A stretch of DNA of 64,000 nucleotides from Gigaspora margarita. Lineage: Eukaryota > Glomeromycota > Glomeromycetes > Diversisporales > Gigasporaceae. The stretch's first letter is position 1, and every line of letters starts with the position of its first letter. Under the pieces are notes generated by a model. That model searched no databases. It was not told where the DNA came from and was given only the letters and a program-made list of their open reading frames with translations. Of the stretch, positions 46,272-58,192 are shown piece after piece. Both the position numbers and the translations under genes were made by a program. The stretch lies in assembly GCA_009809945.1 (NCBI GenBank), contig WTPW01000854.1, forward strand, positions 109,445-173,444, in the 5' to 3' direction.

Positions 46272-49200
46272 TTAAATAAAATTACGGCCCCATTCCTCAG
46301 CATCGACAAAATCGTCACTAAGATCATCACTCGTTTTCTCTTCTGTCACTGATTCATCATCAACTTTAGATATAACAAGAACAGGCACCGTTACTTTATT
46401 TGTTACTATATTCGAACTTGTGAATTGCCCACTTTTTGGTCTCAAGACTGAGACTGGACGAATTCGTGAAACTTTAAGTTGAGCCTTCGAATCATCTTTA
46501 ACAATCAACTCTTCATTCTCAGGTTTCTTTCCTTTTTCATCATTTAAAGATGATGATGTAACTTCAGTATATTCTGTTACACGTATTTCAATTCCTTCCG
46601 AACGTTTCCCGTCACAATCAGATTCAACATCAGTCAGACTAGGCTCATAATCTTCATTCACATTTCCATTCACTGATGATAATTGTTCTCTGACATCTTC
46701 AAGTGCAATTATACTACTAGCATCATCTCTAAAACTATAATCATCTCGATCTTCAAGTTCATACTCAGAAACAGCACAAAGAAAATCACTACTTTCTTCG
46801 TTATCACCATAAGTTGAAAGTGATGTCCTACTAGATTCACCAGAGCTTGAATTTAAAGATAGTGATGATGGAGTAGTACGAAGGAATGAAGACATAGTGG
46901 CAGGTCTTATATTTTCAGAGTTTCTTTCAGTTGAATCAAGTAATTTATTGTTACTAGTAATTGGTTCCTTTACAAATAACCGTCCGAACGTTTCAGGAAC
47001 TCCCAAAGTTTTTGATGATAAATTAGCTGTCGTATAACAAGTTATACTATCATCCGTACTATTATCAACAGGTGTAAAATAACTTCTTCTATTTTGCCAA
47101 TAGGTTTTATCTTCCATTACTGTTGAACATAAATCTTTTTCCAAAATTTCATAGTAACATACGAGTTTACTTAATTCCAAACATGTATGTTTTAGTCGAG
47201 ATCCTACTAAATTTGCAACTTTTAATATACGATCTCTTGTTGATGCTTTAAATGGCATCATTAGAAATAGATTGTTTCTAAATCGAATGTCTGATTGAAG
47301 CTGAGATGTTAACGTAGTAATTTTATCCCGAAGTTCATTAGTTTTTGACTATAATAAAAAAGAATTATTAAATTAATATCACAATTAATAATTCAAATAT
47401 AAAATAAATAAATAAATATATATTTATATGTTATAAAAAGATGAACATACACGAATCAAATTAGTACGTCCTTGTGCTTCTTTAGCAGCATCATCATGAC
47501 TGAGCCCAAACATCCCAAAATTAAAACTACTTCGTCTTAAATTTCCAACATTTGGATTCCTAATATTTCTCATTTTTAAACCAGCAGTTTTAAATGTGGC
47601 AGCATAATTAATTTTTGATATCCAATCATTCATTTCCTCTTCATTTTCGGCTTGAAATAAATATTGATGACCTTTTGGGCATACTAAACGAAAAACATTT
47701 TTATGTTTCTCATAATTTTTATCATATACTGCCACCGAATCTGCTGTCATAAGTATTACATCAGGCTTTAAGATTGGTAATTTTGATTTCTAAAAAAAAA
47801 CAAAAAAAAAATACGTTGATATTAAATATATAAATGAATGATCGTAAAGGAATCTACATCCAATATAATAAAAAAACAAACCTCAGGATTATTTAACTTT
47901 TTCATTTGCATATTGAACCCTAATTCATCTTTAAAGAACATCAACTGACTACCACTCAATATGACACCATATATTCTCCAATTCCTTATGAAACTACTTT
48001 TCCTTTTACCATCAACTAAATCAACCTTTCTTCCAAGTTTACCATATTTATTTACATTTAGAAGAAAGGTTCCGTCATCATTTTCTGATTGAGATGTATC
48101 GTTAAATGCATGGGTATTGCGTCTGTTTTTAACACCAGTAATTCGGATCGTATTAGACGTAGAAAATACACGGTGAAGATCTGTGGTGTCTAAAGTTGGT
48201 AGGGTTCCCATATATGAATATGGATTTTCCGTAGGAACAATATCTTTAATTTTAGGTTTAAATTCCGTAGGTGATTTCTATATATAAATATATATATATA
48301 TCCAAATAACAAATGAGTTAATTATATAATATTAAATTAATCAAAAATCAAAAATTCATTTAAACTTACAGTTTGTATAACCCAATAAGGATCATTTTTA
48401 AAACGTATAGATTTTTTTCGTTCCTTTGAGGAGAACAACTTCATTTGACGAGTCTGTGTCGGTGATCCAAGCATTGTTTGACCATTAACATCAGTATCAT
48501 CTTGAGCATATATAAATTGAGTATATGTAATATTATCATAGAGAATCTATAATATAATATCACGTGAGTTAAAGTATGTTTTTAAGTAATCATTCATTCA
48601 TCTGATATATAATAATAATCACCTCTAATATTTCTGGATTAATGCCATCAATACGCGTATTTCTAACAAATTCTTCTTTTGTCATCTTTTGTTTCACGCT
48701 TTTATTGTAAAAATCTGTATGAAGCATTAATAAAGAGAATGCAAGCATATAAGGGGTATCTAAAAAAAAAGTAAATAATAGTTGGTTAATAGTTAGTTAT
48801 CAGTAGTTATTAGCAGTGATTAATAAATTGACAAGATCATGTAAGATCATACAACATCACATAAATTAATTTAATAAATAATTTACCCGCAGAAGGAAAT
48901 AAATCAGGATTTGATTCATGATAATTTTTAGCAAATGCTTCCATAACTCGATCAATTTGTTGCGTTTCTTTTGGTAAATTGCATTCCATTAAAAGTTTTC
49001 TAATATGAATTTTAGAAGCATGTTTAGTCATTAATTATTGATATATTGATATATTGATATATTGATATAAGGGGATTAATTAATTTTTATATGCCCTCTT
49101 GCAGATCAATTGAATACTATGAATTCATAGTAGTTACTGAGATATTTTTACTCAAAGTTTTCAAAGATTAAAAAAAAAACTTTGATCTACAGAGGGTAGA

Positions 49201-49944
49201 TGATAAAAATTAATCACCGATTTATAAAAATATATACCTCAATGCAAGATCAATAGGAACTTTTTCAAATTCAAAAAACTCCATGTAAGCTTTAAGTGCA
49301 GATTGATGAAAAGCATCAGCTCTATAAAATTGTGAAAAATAACGTATTATTAATTAAATATCATTTGATGCCGACAATATAATAATAAAAACTTACTTTT
49401 GCGTTAATATGGTGACCAATTTCGATCTTGAAACACCATACATCATCCTTTCAAGATATTGTTTCGGAGTTTCTCTATCAATTTTGGCTTCAAACTCATT
49501 TAAATTCGTCATAGATTTTGTTGAAGAAATTTTATTTAAATTATTAGTCAATGACATTGGCAATGACATAGACGAAACATTTAGAATAGGAGCTGATCCT
49601 GTGCGTTTATGTTTTCGAGGTAGTCTAGTAGGACTTTCTCCAATCATAGAACCCCTAACAACTGAACTCTTTGATTCCGAAATGGAAGTTCCACTAAATA
49701 TTGTTGAGCTTCTATTACGTCGAGGTTTATCTACAATCAGTGAGTATCCGGATGGTTTTATTGTAGAAGAGGAGGATGATGTTGAATCACTTTTTGAATT
49801 TGAAGATTCATCGTTATTTGATTGGTTAACTTTTATTGGTAACGATGATGATTTAGTAGGAATTTTATTATATGAAGTTGATGGTTTTAATATCGATGGC
49901 AAATCGTTCTTTTTATCTAACGTGTCTTTAAAAGACGTAGATGG

Positions 49945-49978
<34 letters not shown>

Positions 49979-50310
49979 ATAGGATTATTCTTGATATGAT
50001 TTTGAGATATAAGCGGATCATGATTGAAATTCTTGCGATCGAAATTATCAGGATCAGAACCATCGATATCAGGATTGCTAGAAGAGACTGTGGTAGTTGT
50101 AACTGTAGTGACTGTAGTTGTAGTGGTCGTTTTTGTAACCATTGCATTAGATGGTTTAATATCTTCTTCTATCGGTTCTCGTTGAGGAAGGGGTGGGGTT
50201 TTCGTAGTAGTGGTAGTAGTTATTTTCGTGGAAGGATTATTATCTCGTGTTTGAGATATAGCAGATTTTGATGAAATTGACTTTCGTTTGTTTGACGAAA
50301 ACATATTCAT
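46272..50310 (-). CDS. Sec7 + PH domain Arf guanine-nucleotide exchange factor (Syt1/Sec74-like), 8 exons
   Basis: Predicted Arf-family GEF acting at Golgi, endosome or plasma membranes. Exons (minus): 50310-49397, 49321-49238, 48999-48887, 48759-48623, 48546-48370, 48277-47882, 47789-47451, 47348-46272. All introns are GT-AG, phases agree, and the frame is open for 1078 residues. Residues 1-278 are Ser/Thr-rich and low complexity, including a run of ten Ser. The Sec7 core is about 280-430: FEFEKVPIDLALR, then LPKETQQIDRVMEAFA, where E344 is in the position of the catalytic glutamate, then LMLHTDFYN (381-389). The PH domain is about 545-690, with the C-terminal helix Trp at 663 (MNDWISKINYA). 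A short coiled-coil-like stretch starts near 721, followed by an acidic, Ser-rich tail ending EEWGRNFI. The Sec7-PH order and the KETQQIDRV motif resemble yeast Syt1 and fission yeast Sec74. It is the only intact gene in the window; the start chosen is the first in-frame ATG. Confidence 0.93.
49075..49213. mobile_element. Small MITE-like inverted repeat in intron 2 of the Sec7-PH gene
   Basis: Arms of about 30 bp (49075-49110 and 49183-49213) share the order ATTAATTTTTAT, then CCCTCT, then GATC. At 238 bp this intron is the longest in the gene; the others are 75-127 bp, and the inverted repeat accounts for the excess. A short GATATATT tandem lies beside it at 49036-49068. The splice sites are untouched. 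Confidence 0.6.
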
Positions 50311-51758
50311 GAATGATTATATGTATAATCCACCAAAATGAATGAATGACACGTGGATATCTTTTGAATTAAAAGAAAGTTAAAAAGATTTATGTTATAC
50401 GACGGAAAGTCGACAAAAACATGAAGATACTTTATTTATATAAAAGAAAAATGAAGGATCTGAAATAAAAGAAAAAAAAATTTTTTTTTTTTTTAAATAC
50501 TTATATCGAGAAATTCTATACCGATTAGTTTGGTACACACATCTATGCATATTACTGGTATCCAACATGCATTAATGTAAAGTATAAAATGATTGGTATT
50601 AAATGTCATAGTTTAAAAGTTTAATCGATCTTTGCATAAATATTTTTGACAATTTAATATTTATAATATTTAGTTTTTCTGTTGTTTACATTACACCAAA
50701 AAACGCACAGACGAAATGTCATGTAATGAAAAATTTTTACGGACCGTGTCCGAATAATTGGTCTTTTATTTAAGTCAAATCAAATCTGCGCCACTTAGTA
50801 ATTTAAGGGTTAGTAGTTTCGGGGACCTAACTAATAAATAATACCCTGTGAATTATTTATTAGTCACAAAAACATTACTTCATAGATCTTAACTAAGACT
50901 ACAAGGCAAAGTATTTTTTTTTATTTGTGAAATTCCGAATATTCATCGAAAAATCGTGAATGTGCACAAACTTAATCGTATACATGTGAATTTTAATATC
51001 ACGTAAGCCTACAGGGGGAGGCTGCCCATTTTAAGTAGACAAGAGTTATAGCAATTGTCGATCTCATAAGCCAATGCCAGGGACGTTAGATATATTATTG
51101 CTATGATAATATTGGTTAATATTCTGATATTATTGAGCCAATAAAATTTTAAGGGATGATCAGATGTTATCAACATATATTATTCATTACCCCTTAGTAT
51201 TAAATTTAATATTTAGTATTAGGAAACACATACTGTGCGTGCATACGTACTTGCGTACGTACGTACGTAAGTAATTAAAAAAAAAACGAATAAAGATTCA
51301 TAATTAGAAACATTGACAATTCTCACAATAGACCGTCCCCAAAAAATGCAAAGTTATACAAAAGTTCCGTTTTTGATGTTATTTAAATATAAAAAATATC
51401 AAAAACGTAACTTTAAATTTTTTTACTTGTGCTACACAGTAATAACGATTTTTACTGCGCATTAAAATATATGATAATACGTATTATAGAAATCTCTTAA
51501 CATATCCTTAATTTAGTCAGTGAGAATAAAAATAATTGGTCAAAAGATTATTTTAAAAATTTTGAACTTTGTATTTTAAATACTTGCATGTAAGCTATAT
51601 ATCTTTTGTAATAACGACTGTTGAATATAGTTAAAAGAAAACATTATTTTTGGTATACTATGGTCGGTTATACATATATGTATATATTAGAAGTATGCAA
51701 TATTGGATGTTTACATTATTAGGTTGGGTAAATTTGGTTGTTGTAGAGATTGCAATTA
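50311..51758. other. Upstream flank of the Sec7 gene
   Basis: Would hold the promoter; no TATA or regulatory motif can be singled out in such AT-rich DNA. A short ACGT tandem is at about 51240-51270. No other gene recognised. Confidence 0.4.
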
Positions 51759-52029
51759 TACCGTAAATGGCGGACATGAGCGTTATTTTGAAAATCGCGC
51801 CCCTTAAAAAAACAGCATAGTCGATTTCGAAACAACGCACACCCCCCTATTACATTAAATATCACGTTACGTGTATGGTTTAATTTATTAAAGCAAATTG
51901 ACCTTAATGTTAATACGCATTCAAAAAAATTAACCTATATTCAAAAATAACTCCCATTGGCGTGCTCGAAATAGCGCGCAAGTATTCAAAATAATACACA
52001 GATTCCCGCTGTTTCGAGAATTTACAGTA
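51759..52029. mobile_element. TACCGTAAA-family element, 271 bp
   Basis: Ends TACCGTAAATGGCGGACATG and CGAGAATTTACAGTA, with CGTTATTTTGAAAAT and CGAAATAGCGCGC motifs inside. Confidence 0.58.
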
Positions 52030-52054
52030 CTTGAAAAGCCAAATACGTGGTAAT

Positions 52055-52250
52055 TAAAAAATTGTGGTGGCTGAAACTGAAATTTTTAAAATTTTTTTTT
52101 CTGGAACATTATTTTTAGATTTTTGTAATATATAGTTAGATTAGAATTTAGGGTTAAGGTTAGAATATAAGTGGATTTTAGTAGATGATATAGATCTAAA
52201 TAGAGACCAAATAAAGACCCCAAAATTTCAGCCTCAGCCCCTACAAATTA
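52055..52250. mobile_element. MITE with GGCTGAAACTGAAATTT arms
   Basis: The left end TTGTGGTGGCTGAAACTGAA and the inverted right end enclose an AT-rich core with a TTTAGGGTTAAGGTTAG stretch. Confidence 0.55.
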
Positions 52251-52359
52251 TTTAAAAAAGAAAACTTTTAAGATATTTTCTTTGTCTTGCTTTTATTATT
52301 TATATCGATGTTTTTACACATTATCAGTTATTAACGATTAATTTAAATCCAGTTAAACC

Positions 52360-52361
<2 letters not shown>

Positions 52362-52392
<31 letters not shown>
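52362..52392 (+). repeat. T homopolymer, 31 bases
   Basis: An uninterrupted run of T; its length in the assembly is probably unreliable. Confidence 0.9.
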
Positions 52393-52396
<4 letters not shown>

Positions 52397-53689
52397 CCGA
52401 AATCAAATTTATCTTGTATAAGATTGATTAGAGTTGTAGGTAAAACTAGTGAAACACCTGAACCTAGTGAATAATGGTAAAAGTAATAATGGTAAAAGTA
52501 AAACTACCATACAGCATTACTACAGCATTGCATACAGTATAGTATCCTACCAAACTAAAAATTTCATTATTGTCGTTTAATATCAATAAAGTTTATGTAA
52601 TTACTTTGTCAAACAAATATGACTATGTAAGAATCATTCGAAATACTTCGCTTGGATTTTATCCTTTTTCTCACACGAAATTCCCCGGATACAAATCAAG
52701 TTAGCTAGGGTTTATTGATTTATACCTGGGCGTTATATGCAGCACTTTATGATAAATATATATGCAGTAATAAGCAACAGAAATTCAAGCTCAGCTGTAC
52801 CGTACAGCGCTACATACAGTACCAAGGTGATAAATTATCTAAATAATCAGAACTATGTCAATAAATTATATATTGCATATTTTTATATTACACAAAGTTC
52901 GATTATTACGACTAGTACTTTAACCGTTTCTTATATTATTATTACTGTGATTCAACTTATTACCAAGACATCGAATTACCTTGAAATTTTCAAAGTTATT
53001 TATAAAATGTCTCAGAATAAAGCTATGATTTCAAGATTCTTTATTAATATGTAAATTTTGGGCATTTGTCTTGTAGAGTGTTTTAAAGTTCGTTAATTAG
53101 CACAAAAAAAAAATTTATTTTAAATTTTAATTAGAACTTTGCTAAATCCTTGGAATTTTACTAGAGGTGCGAGACAAACCTAGCATATAATTTATATATC
53201 ATGTGATCTCGTGCGAGATGTAAAATGACTTCATACTTGATGAAATTTAAAACTCAGAATTCTAAGTTCTATTGTAGTTTATAACTTAATTTATCTTATG
53301 CGAAATACATATAACATGTGATTTAATCGCACGAGTATGATATCAGCCTCTCACACAAAGGCACATCTCTAAATTTTAAGCTTTTCTTTATAATAAAATA
53401 AGATGAAATCATTTTATTTGATCATTTTAATTTTGCCAATAAAAATATGAGCAAAGTAAAACTACTAATATAGCTGACATAGTTTTATTACTTGGTTGAT
53501 TTATCACCCTAATACAGTACCCTTGAAAAGTATCCTCTATAAATAGTATTAAGTTATTATTTAATTGTAGATTCTACGTAACATTTTTAAAACATATCCT
53601 GGTGCTAATCAAGTGGCCCGAATTAATAGTCCTGTTATACAATTAACTTACATAATTAATATTGTGCCTCGGGGATATTATTTAATTTG
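52393..53689. other. AT-rich spacer, nothing recognised
   Basis: The plus-strand frame 52737-53054 (105 codons, Ser/Ile/Thr-rich) matches no family and has no supporting signal. Confidence 0.4.
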
Positions 53690-54062
53690 GGTCCGTATTA
53701 TTTCATCGACAAACATTTCACAAACACCTATTTCACCGACAAACTATTCACCGACAAACTATTCACCGACAAACTATTCGCCGACAAACTATTCACCGAC
53801 AAACTATTCACCGACAAACTATTCACCGACAAGTTCATTTTACCGACAAGTTCATTTCACCGACAGTTCATTTCACCGAAGCTCATTTCACCGACAAGTT
53901 TTTTTCTATAAAGCACACTAACTTTAACCCTAATTTTATTCTGACCCTACCTGACCCTAATGACAATGACCAGAATTACTTTGTCGGTGAAATGAGCTTC
54001 GGTGAAATGAAATGTCGGTAAAATGAACTTGTCGGTGAATAATTTGTCGTGAAATGATTGCC
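53690..54062. mobile_element. Inverted element whose arms are CACCGACAAACTATT minisatellites
   Basis: The left arm has about six to seven 15-bp units at 53734-53828, then degenerate TTCATTTCACCGACAAG units. The right arm (53975-54060) has inverted TTGTCGGTGAAATGA-type units. The two sides enclose about 80 bp with a CTAACTTTAACCCTAA stretch. Confidence 0.72.
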
Positions 54063-55098
54063 ACCCACTTAATTTGTCTTGACATTTTGGAAAAATACCG
54101 GGGTACTAGGCGTAATGTTGTGCATTAGTGAAACTTAAAATTATATAGTTTCAATTATAATTTTAATTTATTAATATAAAATATATAAATTATAATATAA
54201 ATTTTTAGTTATTTTTAAATTATGATACACGCTTATTTGTAATATCTTATTTAGTATAGCTAATATAAATACATAAAAATTTTCTAATTGTATAAAAATT
54301 TAATTTAATATAGTTCTAATTTGGTTTAATAGAAAATCTAGTCAAATTATTTTAGAATATTTAAAATTAGAAATATTAACAGTCCGGTCTGGTTCAGTCA
54401 GTATTTTTTGTCCTGTTCTTGTCTCCAATTTTAAGACTTTGTCAGTCCAGACCGGTCCAGACTGGTCCGGTCTTAAGACTTAAAGCCGTCTATTGGTTCA
54501 AGACCGGACCGGATAATATTTTATGAAACAGGAACAACTAATCCCAGTTGCCGAAGTGGCTAAATTGTTCCTATTCTGAACCATATGATAATTAGTTATT
54601 ATATTGTTTTAGAAATAAGAATAAAAATAGCAAAAACTAATACTATATTAAGTATTAATAATTTGGCAACTCTAACAATTTATTACACTATATATATTAA
54701 TATAACTTAGAACTTTGTAATATATTTCTATTTTTATAGAATTAAATATAAAATAAAAATATATATAGTACAGTATTATATGTGTTATACATCGCTTTGG
54801 AATTTATGTTATATAGTTCAAAATTGACATATATACATTTTGGAATTTGACATATATTATATTATGATCGACTGGTTTGTCATTTATAATACCGATTATT
54901 ATAAAAATAAAAAAAAAAAAGCTAAAAAAAGCTAAAAAAAAAAAAAAAAAAAGTGCATTCTTATCTGTTATTTTATTTATTTGATTTACAGTTTATTTTA
55001 ATGCCACATAAAATTAAATTTATACAACGATACCATTGAATGAGAGAACGATAATGCATAATTATTTAAAAACAACATAATTTCAATTTTAGTTCACA
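54063..55098. other. AT-rich spacer around the GACCGG cluster
   Basis: No gene. A-rich tracts lie at about 54908-54952. Confidence 0.4.
54376..54515. repeat. GACCGGTCC/GTCTTAAGAC-rich inverted cluster
   Basis: Contains CAGACCGGTCCAGACTGG, GGTCTTAAGACTTAA and AAGACCGGACCGG in alternating orientation. Relatives are at 45446-45528 and 56825-56965. It is probably the end of a decayed hAT-like element. Confidence 0.5.
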
Positions 55099-55388
55099 TT
55101 AATGATTATTGTATTCGCCTCGTAATACCCATCCACAACGTCTGGTACCGCAAATATTACTTTCACGACATGAACAGCCCTTAGATTTGCAGTTTGTTCT
55201 GTTACAAATGCAATTGCTTTTACTTTTTTCTTGTTCAGTTGTTTATTTCTGAATCGTTGGATTATTTTTAGTTGTATCTAGTGATCGTGTCAAATTTTGC
55301 TGTGGCGCAGCATTTCTTATGAGATAAGTGGAATAATATCAAGTGCTGGATATTCGTTAGTGCCCAGTGATTCTATCTTTGCCGGATC
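55099..55388 (-). pseudogene. Cys-rich zinc-knuckle relic of a transposon-type protein
   Basis: Minus strand: DPAKIESLGTNEYPALDIIP, LIS, a frameshift, IRNAAPQQNLTRSLDTTKN, an in-frame TAA, then NCICNRTNCKSKGCSCRE and NICGTRRCGWVLRGEYNNH ending at a TAA (55099-55101). The dense C-x-C/C-x(4)-C pattern after an 'IREAA'-like stretch resembles C-terminal Cys-rich tails of integrase or KRAB-like transposon proteins in these fungi. Nothing of a catalytic core is nearby. The family call is tentative. Confidence 0.5.
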
Positions 55389-56408
55389 TATATTACATAT
55401 TTATTTTTAATAATAAATTTTTTTTTGATTTTAAATAACAAAATAATAACTTTAGCCATGTTTCTTTCTGGCCGTAGTTTGATGAGTTTGACAAATTAAT
55501 AACATAAATTCTTCGATAGGATAATTTCCAGTTTTAATATTTAATTCAATATTTCCAATTTTAACTACCGTAAATATATGATCCAATATTGAATTTAGGA
55601 TTTTAATGTTTACTTATAGAGTTTCGCAAAGTGTCAAAAAAATAACAATTAATTTTGAACAATTCGTAATATTATTTTCATTTTTTTTTTCAATTACTCA
55701 TTTACTATCGTATCAAAGGTTTAGGTGAAAGAAATGAAAAAGCTAGCAGTCATATTGAAAGAAAAGATGAATAAAATTAAATTTTAATTTTTTATTTTAT
55801 TTATACACATTGCGACGAATTTATAAAACATCCCAAATTTGAAAAGTTTGACTACTAATATGTAAATGCCGATTTTGGCTGAGCTAATCAATGTTTCCCA
55901 GGTTAATTTGCGTCTTATTTGCGTCTTTATAATAAATTTATATGTCTAACAAGAGTGAGGAGGATGGGTTAGCCTGTGGGAAGATGGGTTAGACGCATGT
56001 CAATTCGATCAAAGGTCCATAAAATTTTTTCGGATTTGATATTGATTTATTAATATACAGTATAATTTGTAACTAAAATTTATTCGGGAGACTAAATACT
56101 CGGATTTGGTGATCAGTGCAGTTGAATTTGACGTACACGTACGTATGTTATCTGTTATATTCCGATCGGTATAAATTTTAAAATAACGTGTGTAAATTCG
56201 GAATCAACATAAATCATTAACATATATATTATAGTGTTAATTTATACTGTATATTGCATACTAAAATCTAAACTAAAAATATATAAGATCTTTATAATTA
56301 AAATTTTCTTTTGTAGTATTTTAGTTTTTCTAGCAACTTCTTAATTTGATATTATATTCTAACTTATTTAAAAATATTAAATTTTTTAAATTAAGGTTGG
56401 TTCGATCT
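55389..56408. other. Spacer with an old repeat copy
   Basis: No gene. Sequence near 55810-55915 and 55970-56140 resembles 7230-7310 and, inverted, 8165-8330. Confidence 0.4.
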
Positions 56409-56781
56409 TACCGTATAAACACGAAATAAGCGTATGTGGCCTCGAGTTAACGTCCATGTGCATCCTGAATTAACGCGCATCTCAATATACCTTTATATAA
56501 AAAGTAAACAAACAAAAAATGTTCCGGAACTAGGTTTGATACTAAGTAAACCTATTTTCAGGCTCTAACAAACGTTGTTCTTCACAATAAGACGATTCTT
56601 AATAGAGCTCGAAAAGAGGTTTAATTAGTATCAACCTAACTCCCGAGTATTTTTTTCAAGTTAAGGAGGGTACGATTCAAAAAATCAACCCTTATTTGAA
56701 ATAACACACATGGGCGTACTCGAAATAATGCGAAGGTCAATTAATTAACGCGCAGAGGCGTTATTTCGCGTTTAAACGGTA
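56409..56781. mobile_element. TACCGTAAA-family element, 373 bp
   Basis: Ends TACCGTATAAACACGAAATA and the inverted TACCGTTTAAACGCGAAATA, with several ATAACGC(G/A)CA motifs inside. No clear target duplication. Confidence 0.6.
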
Positions 56782-56824
56782 GACTAACGGACCTTTTGTC
56801 TTAAAACTAGTCAAACTTAAAAAA

Positions 56825-56965
56825 AAAATTTGATTTGCTCTAAGTCTTAAGACCGGACCGCTCTGGACTAACAAAGCCTTAAGACTAGAGACCACTAAAG
56901 ATCAGCCAGGCCTGGACAAAATAGACCAAACTGAACAAGACTGGCTGTTAACATCCCTATAAAAA
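56825..56965. repeat. GTCTTAAGACCGGACC cluster
   Basis: Carries AAGTCTTAAGACCGGACCG and related inverted motifs; same family as 54376-54515. Confidence 0.5.
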
Positions 56966-57600
56966 GTTCTAATTATTAAATTATATATACATTAATTATC
57001 TTTTAATATTGTATAAAAACTTACACGTATATTAAAAAATGCAGCACATAATAAAATAGATTATTATTTTTTTAAATAATAAAAACAAAATTTTAAATTT
57101 TACAAAAGATAACAAATTAAATTTTTACCTATATTACATATAGCAAACCACTTTTATTAATTAGTTAAGTAATATTTATAAACTTGGTTATACCAACATC
57201 TTGAAATTTAATGGATATTTGTAAAATAAATACAATATCAGAAGAAAACTGGCTTTTGAGTTTTTGAGTTTATAGTTTAATTACTCAGCTTTTAAAAAAT
57301 CGGACCAATTGATACATAACTAAATTTAATATTATTTTATATCTCTATCCCTATTATTCAATAAAATTTTCCAGAAGTTGAGTCCGTTAAGTTATAAACT
57401 CGTCAGGTCAAACACCGGTTTTCTTTTGAAAGTACTCAAGCTTGTGTGCTTGTATAAGCAATCCAATTAGAATACTTTTAACATTAACAGGCGTATTGTA
57501 AAGCTTTATTGTATAGTATAGATGGGCATACTCATGGTTATTGCAAACCTACATGCGTATCTGTCCACATAAATAACTTGGTTCTATACAGAAACTTGGA

Positions 57601-57744
57601 TTCTTTAAGAATATGATTACAATAGAGTTATCATAAATATGATTATGATTATTATATAATTATTATATTATATTCTTTAAGAATATGATTACAATAGAGT
57701 TATCATAAATATGATTATGATTATTATATAATTATTATATTATA
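57601..57744 (+). repeat. Perfect-type 72-bp tandem duplication
   Basis: Two adjacent copies begin TTCTTTAAGAATATGATTAC at 57601 and 57673 and are identical as far as I can read. The duplication is therefore recent or is an assembly artefact. Confidence 0.85.
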
Positions 57745-58033
57745 TTTTTAAATTAATAATATATTTATTATATTTTTATTATATATTAATTACATTATTA
57801 ATATATTTTATAAACATATATTGAAAATAGAGTTACAATAAACTTATAAAATTATTTATAGTAGATATATTTTGCAAAATTGAAAGATTCTTAAAGTTAT
57901 TTTGAAATTAGCGGTAACAATTCATATTCTTAATTCCGTAACAATCTATTATTCAATATCACTGAAATCTTGTTAATATCTAGTTTAGTGCGCTGCATTA
58001 CCGTTACGCAATTACTTATTATCACAATCAAAT

Positions 58034-58192
58034 TATTACACTCATTACACCCATTACACCCATTACACACCCATTACACCCATTACACCCATTACACCCA
58101 TTACATCCATTACAACAATTACACCCATTACAATAACAATTACACCCATTACAACAACAATTACACCCATTACAACAACTACACCCACTAAG
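58034..58192 (+). repeat. CATTACACCC minisatellite
   Basis: About 15 units of ATTACACCC/ATTACAACA type. It generates His/Tyr- and Cys/Gly-repeat open frames on the two strands that are not genes. Confidence 0.85.

Noticed and set aside
49409..50271. Antisense ORFs opposite Sec7 exon 1
   Set aside because: Produced by the Ser-rich coding sequence and its TCA/GAT repeat; the minus-strand frame is supported by splicing and domains.
53734..53828. CRISPR-like regular repeats
   Set aside because: Units of 15 bp are head to tail without spacers, in a eukaryotic AT-rich genome.
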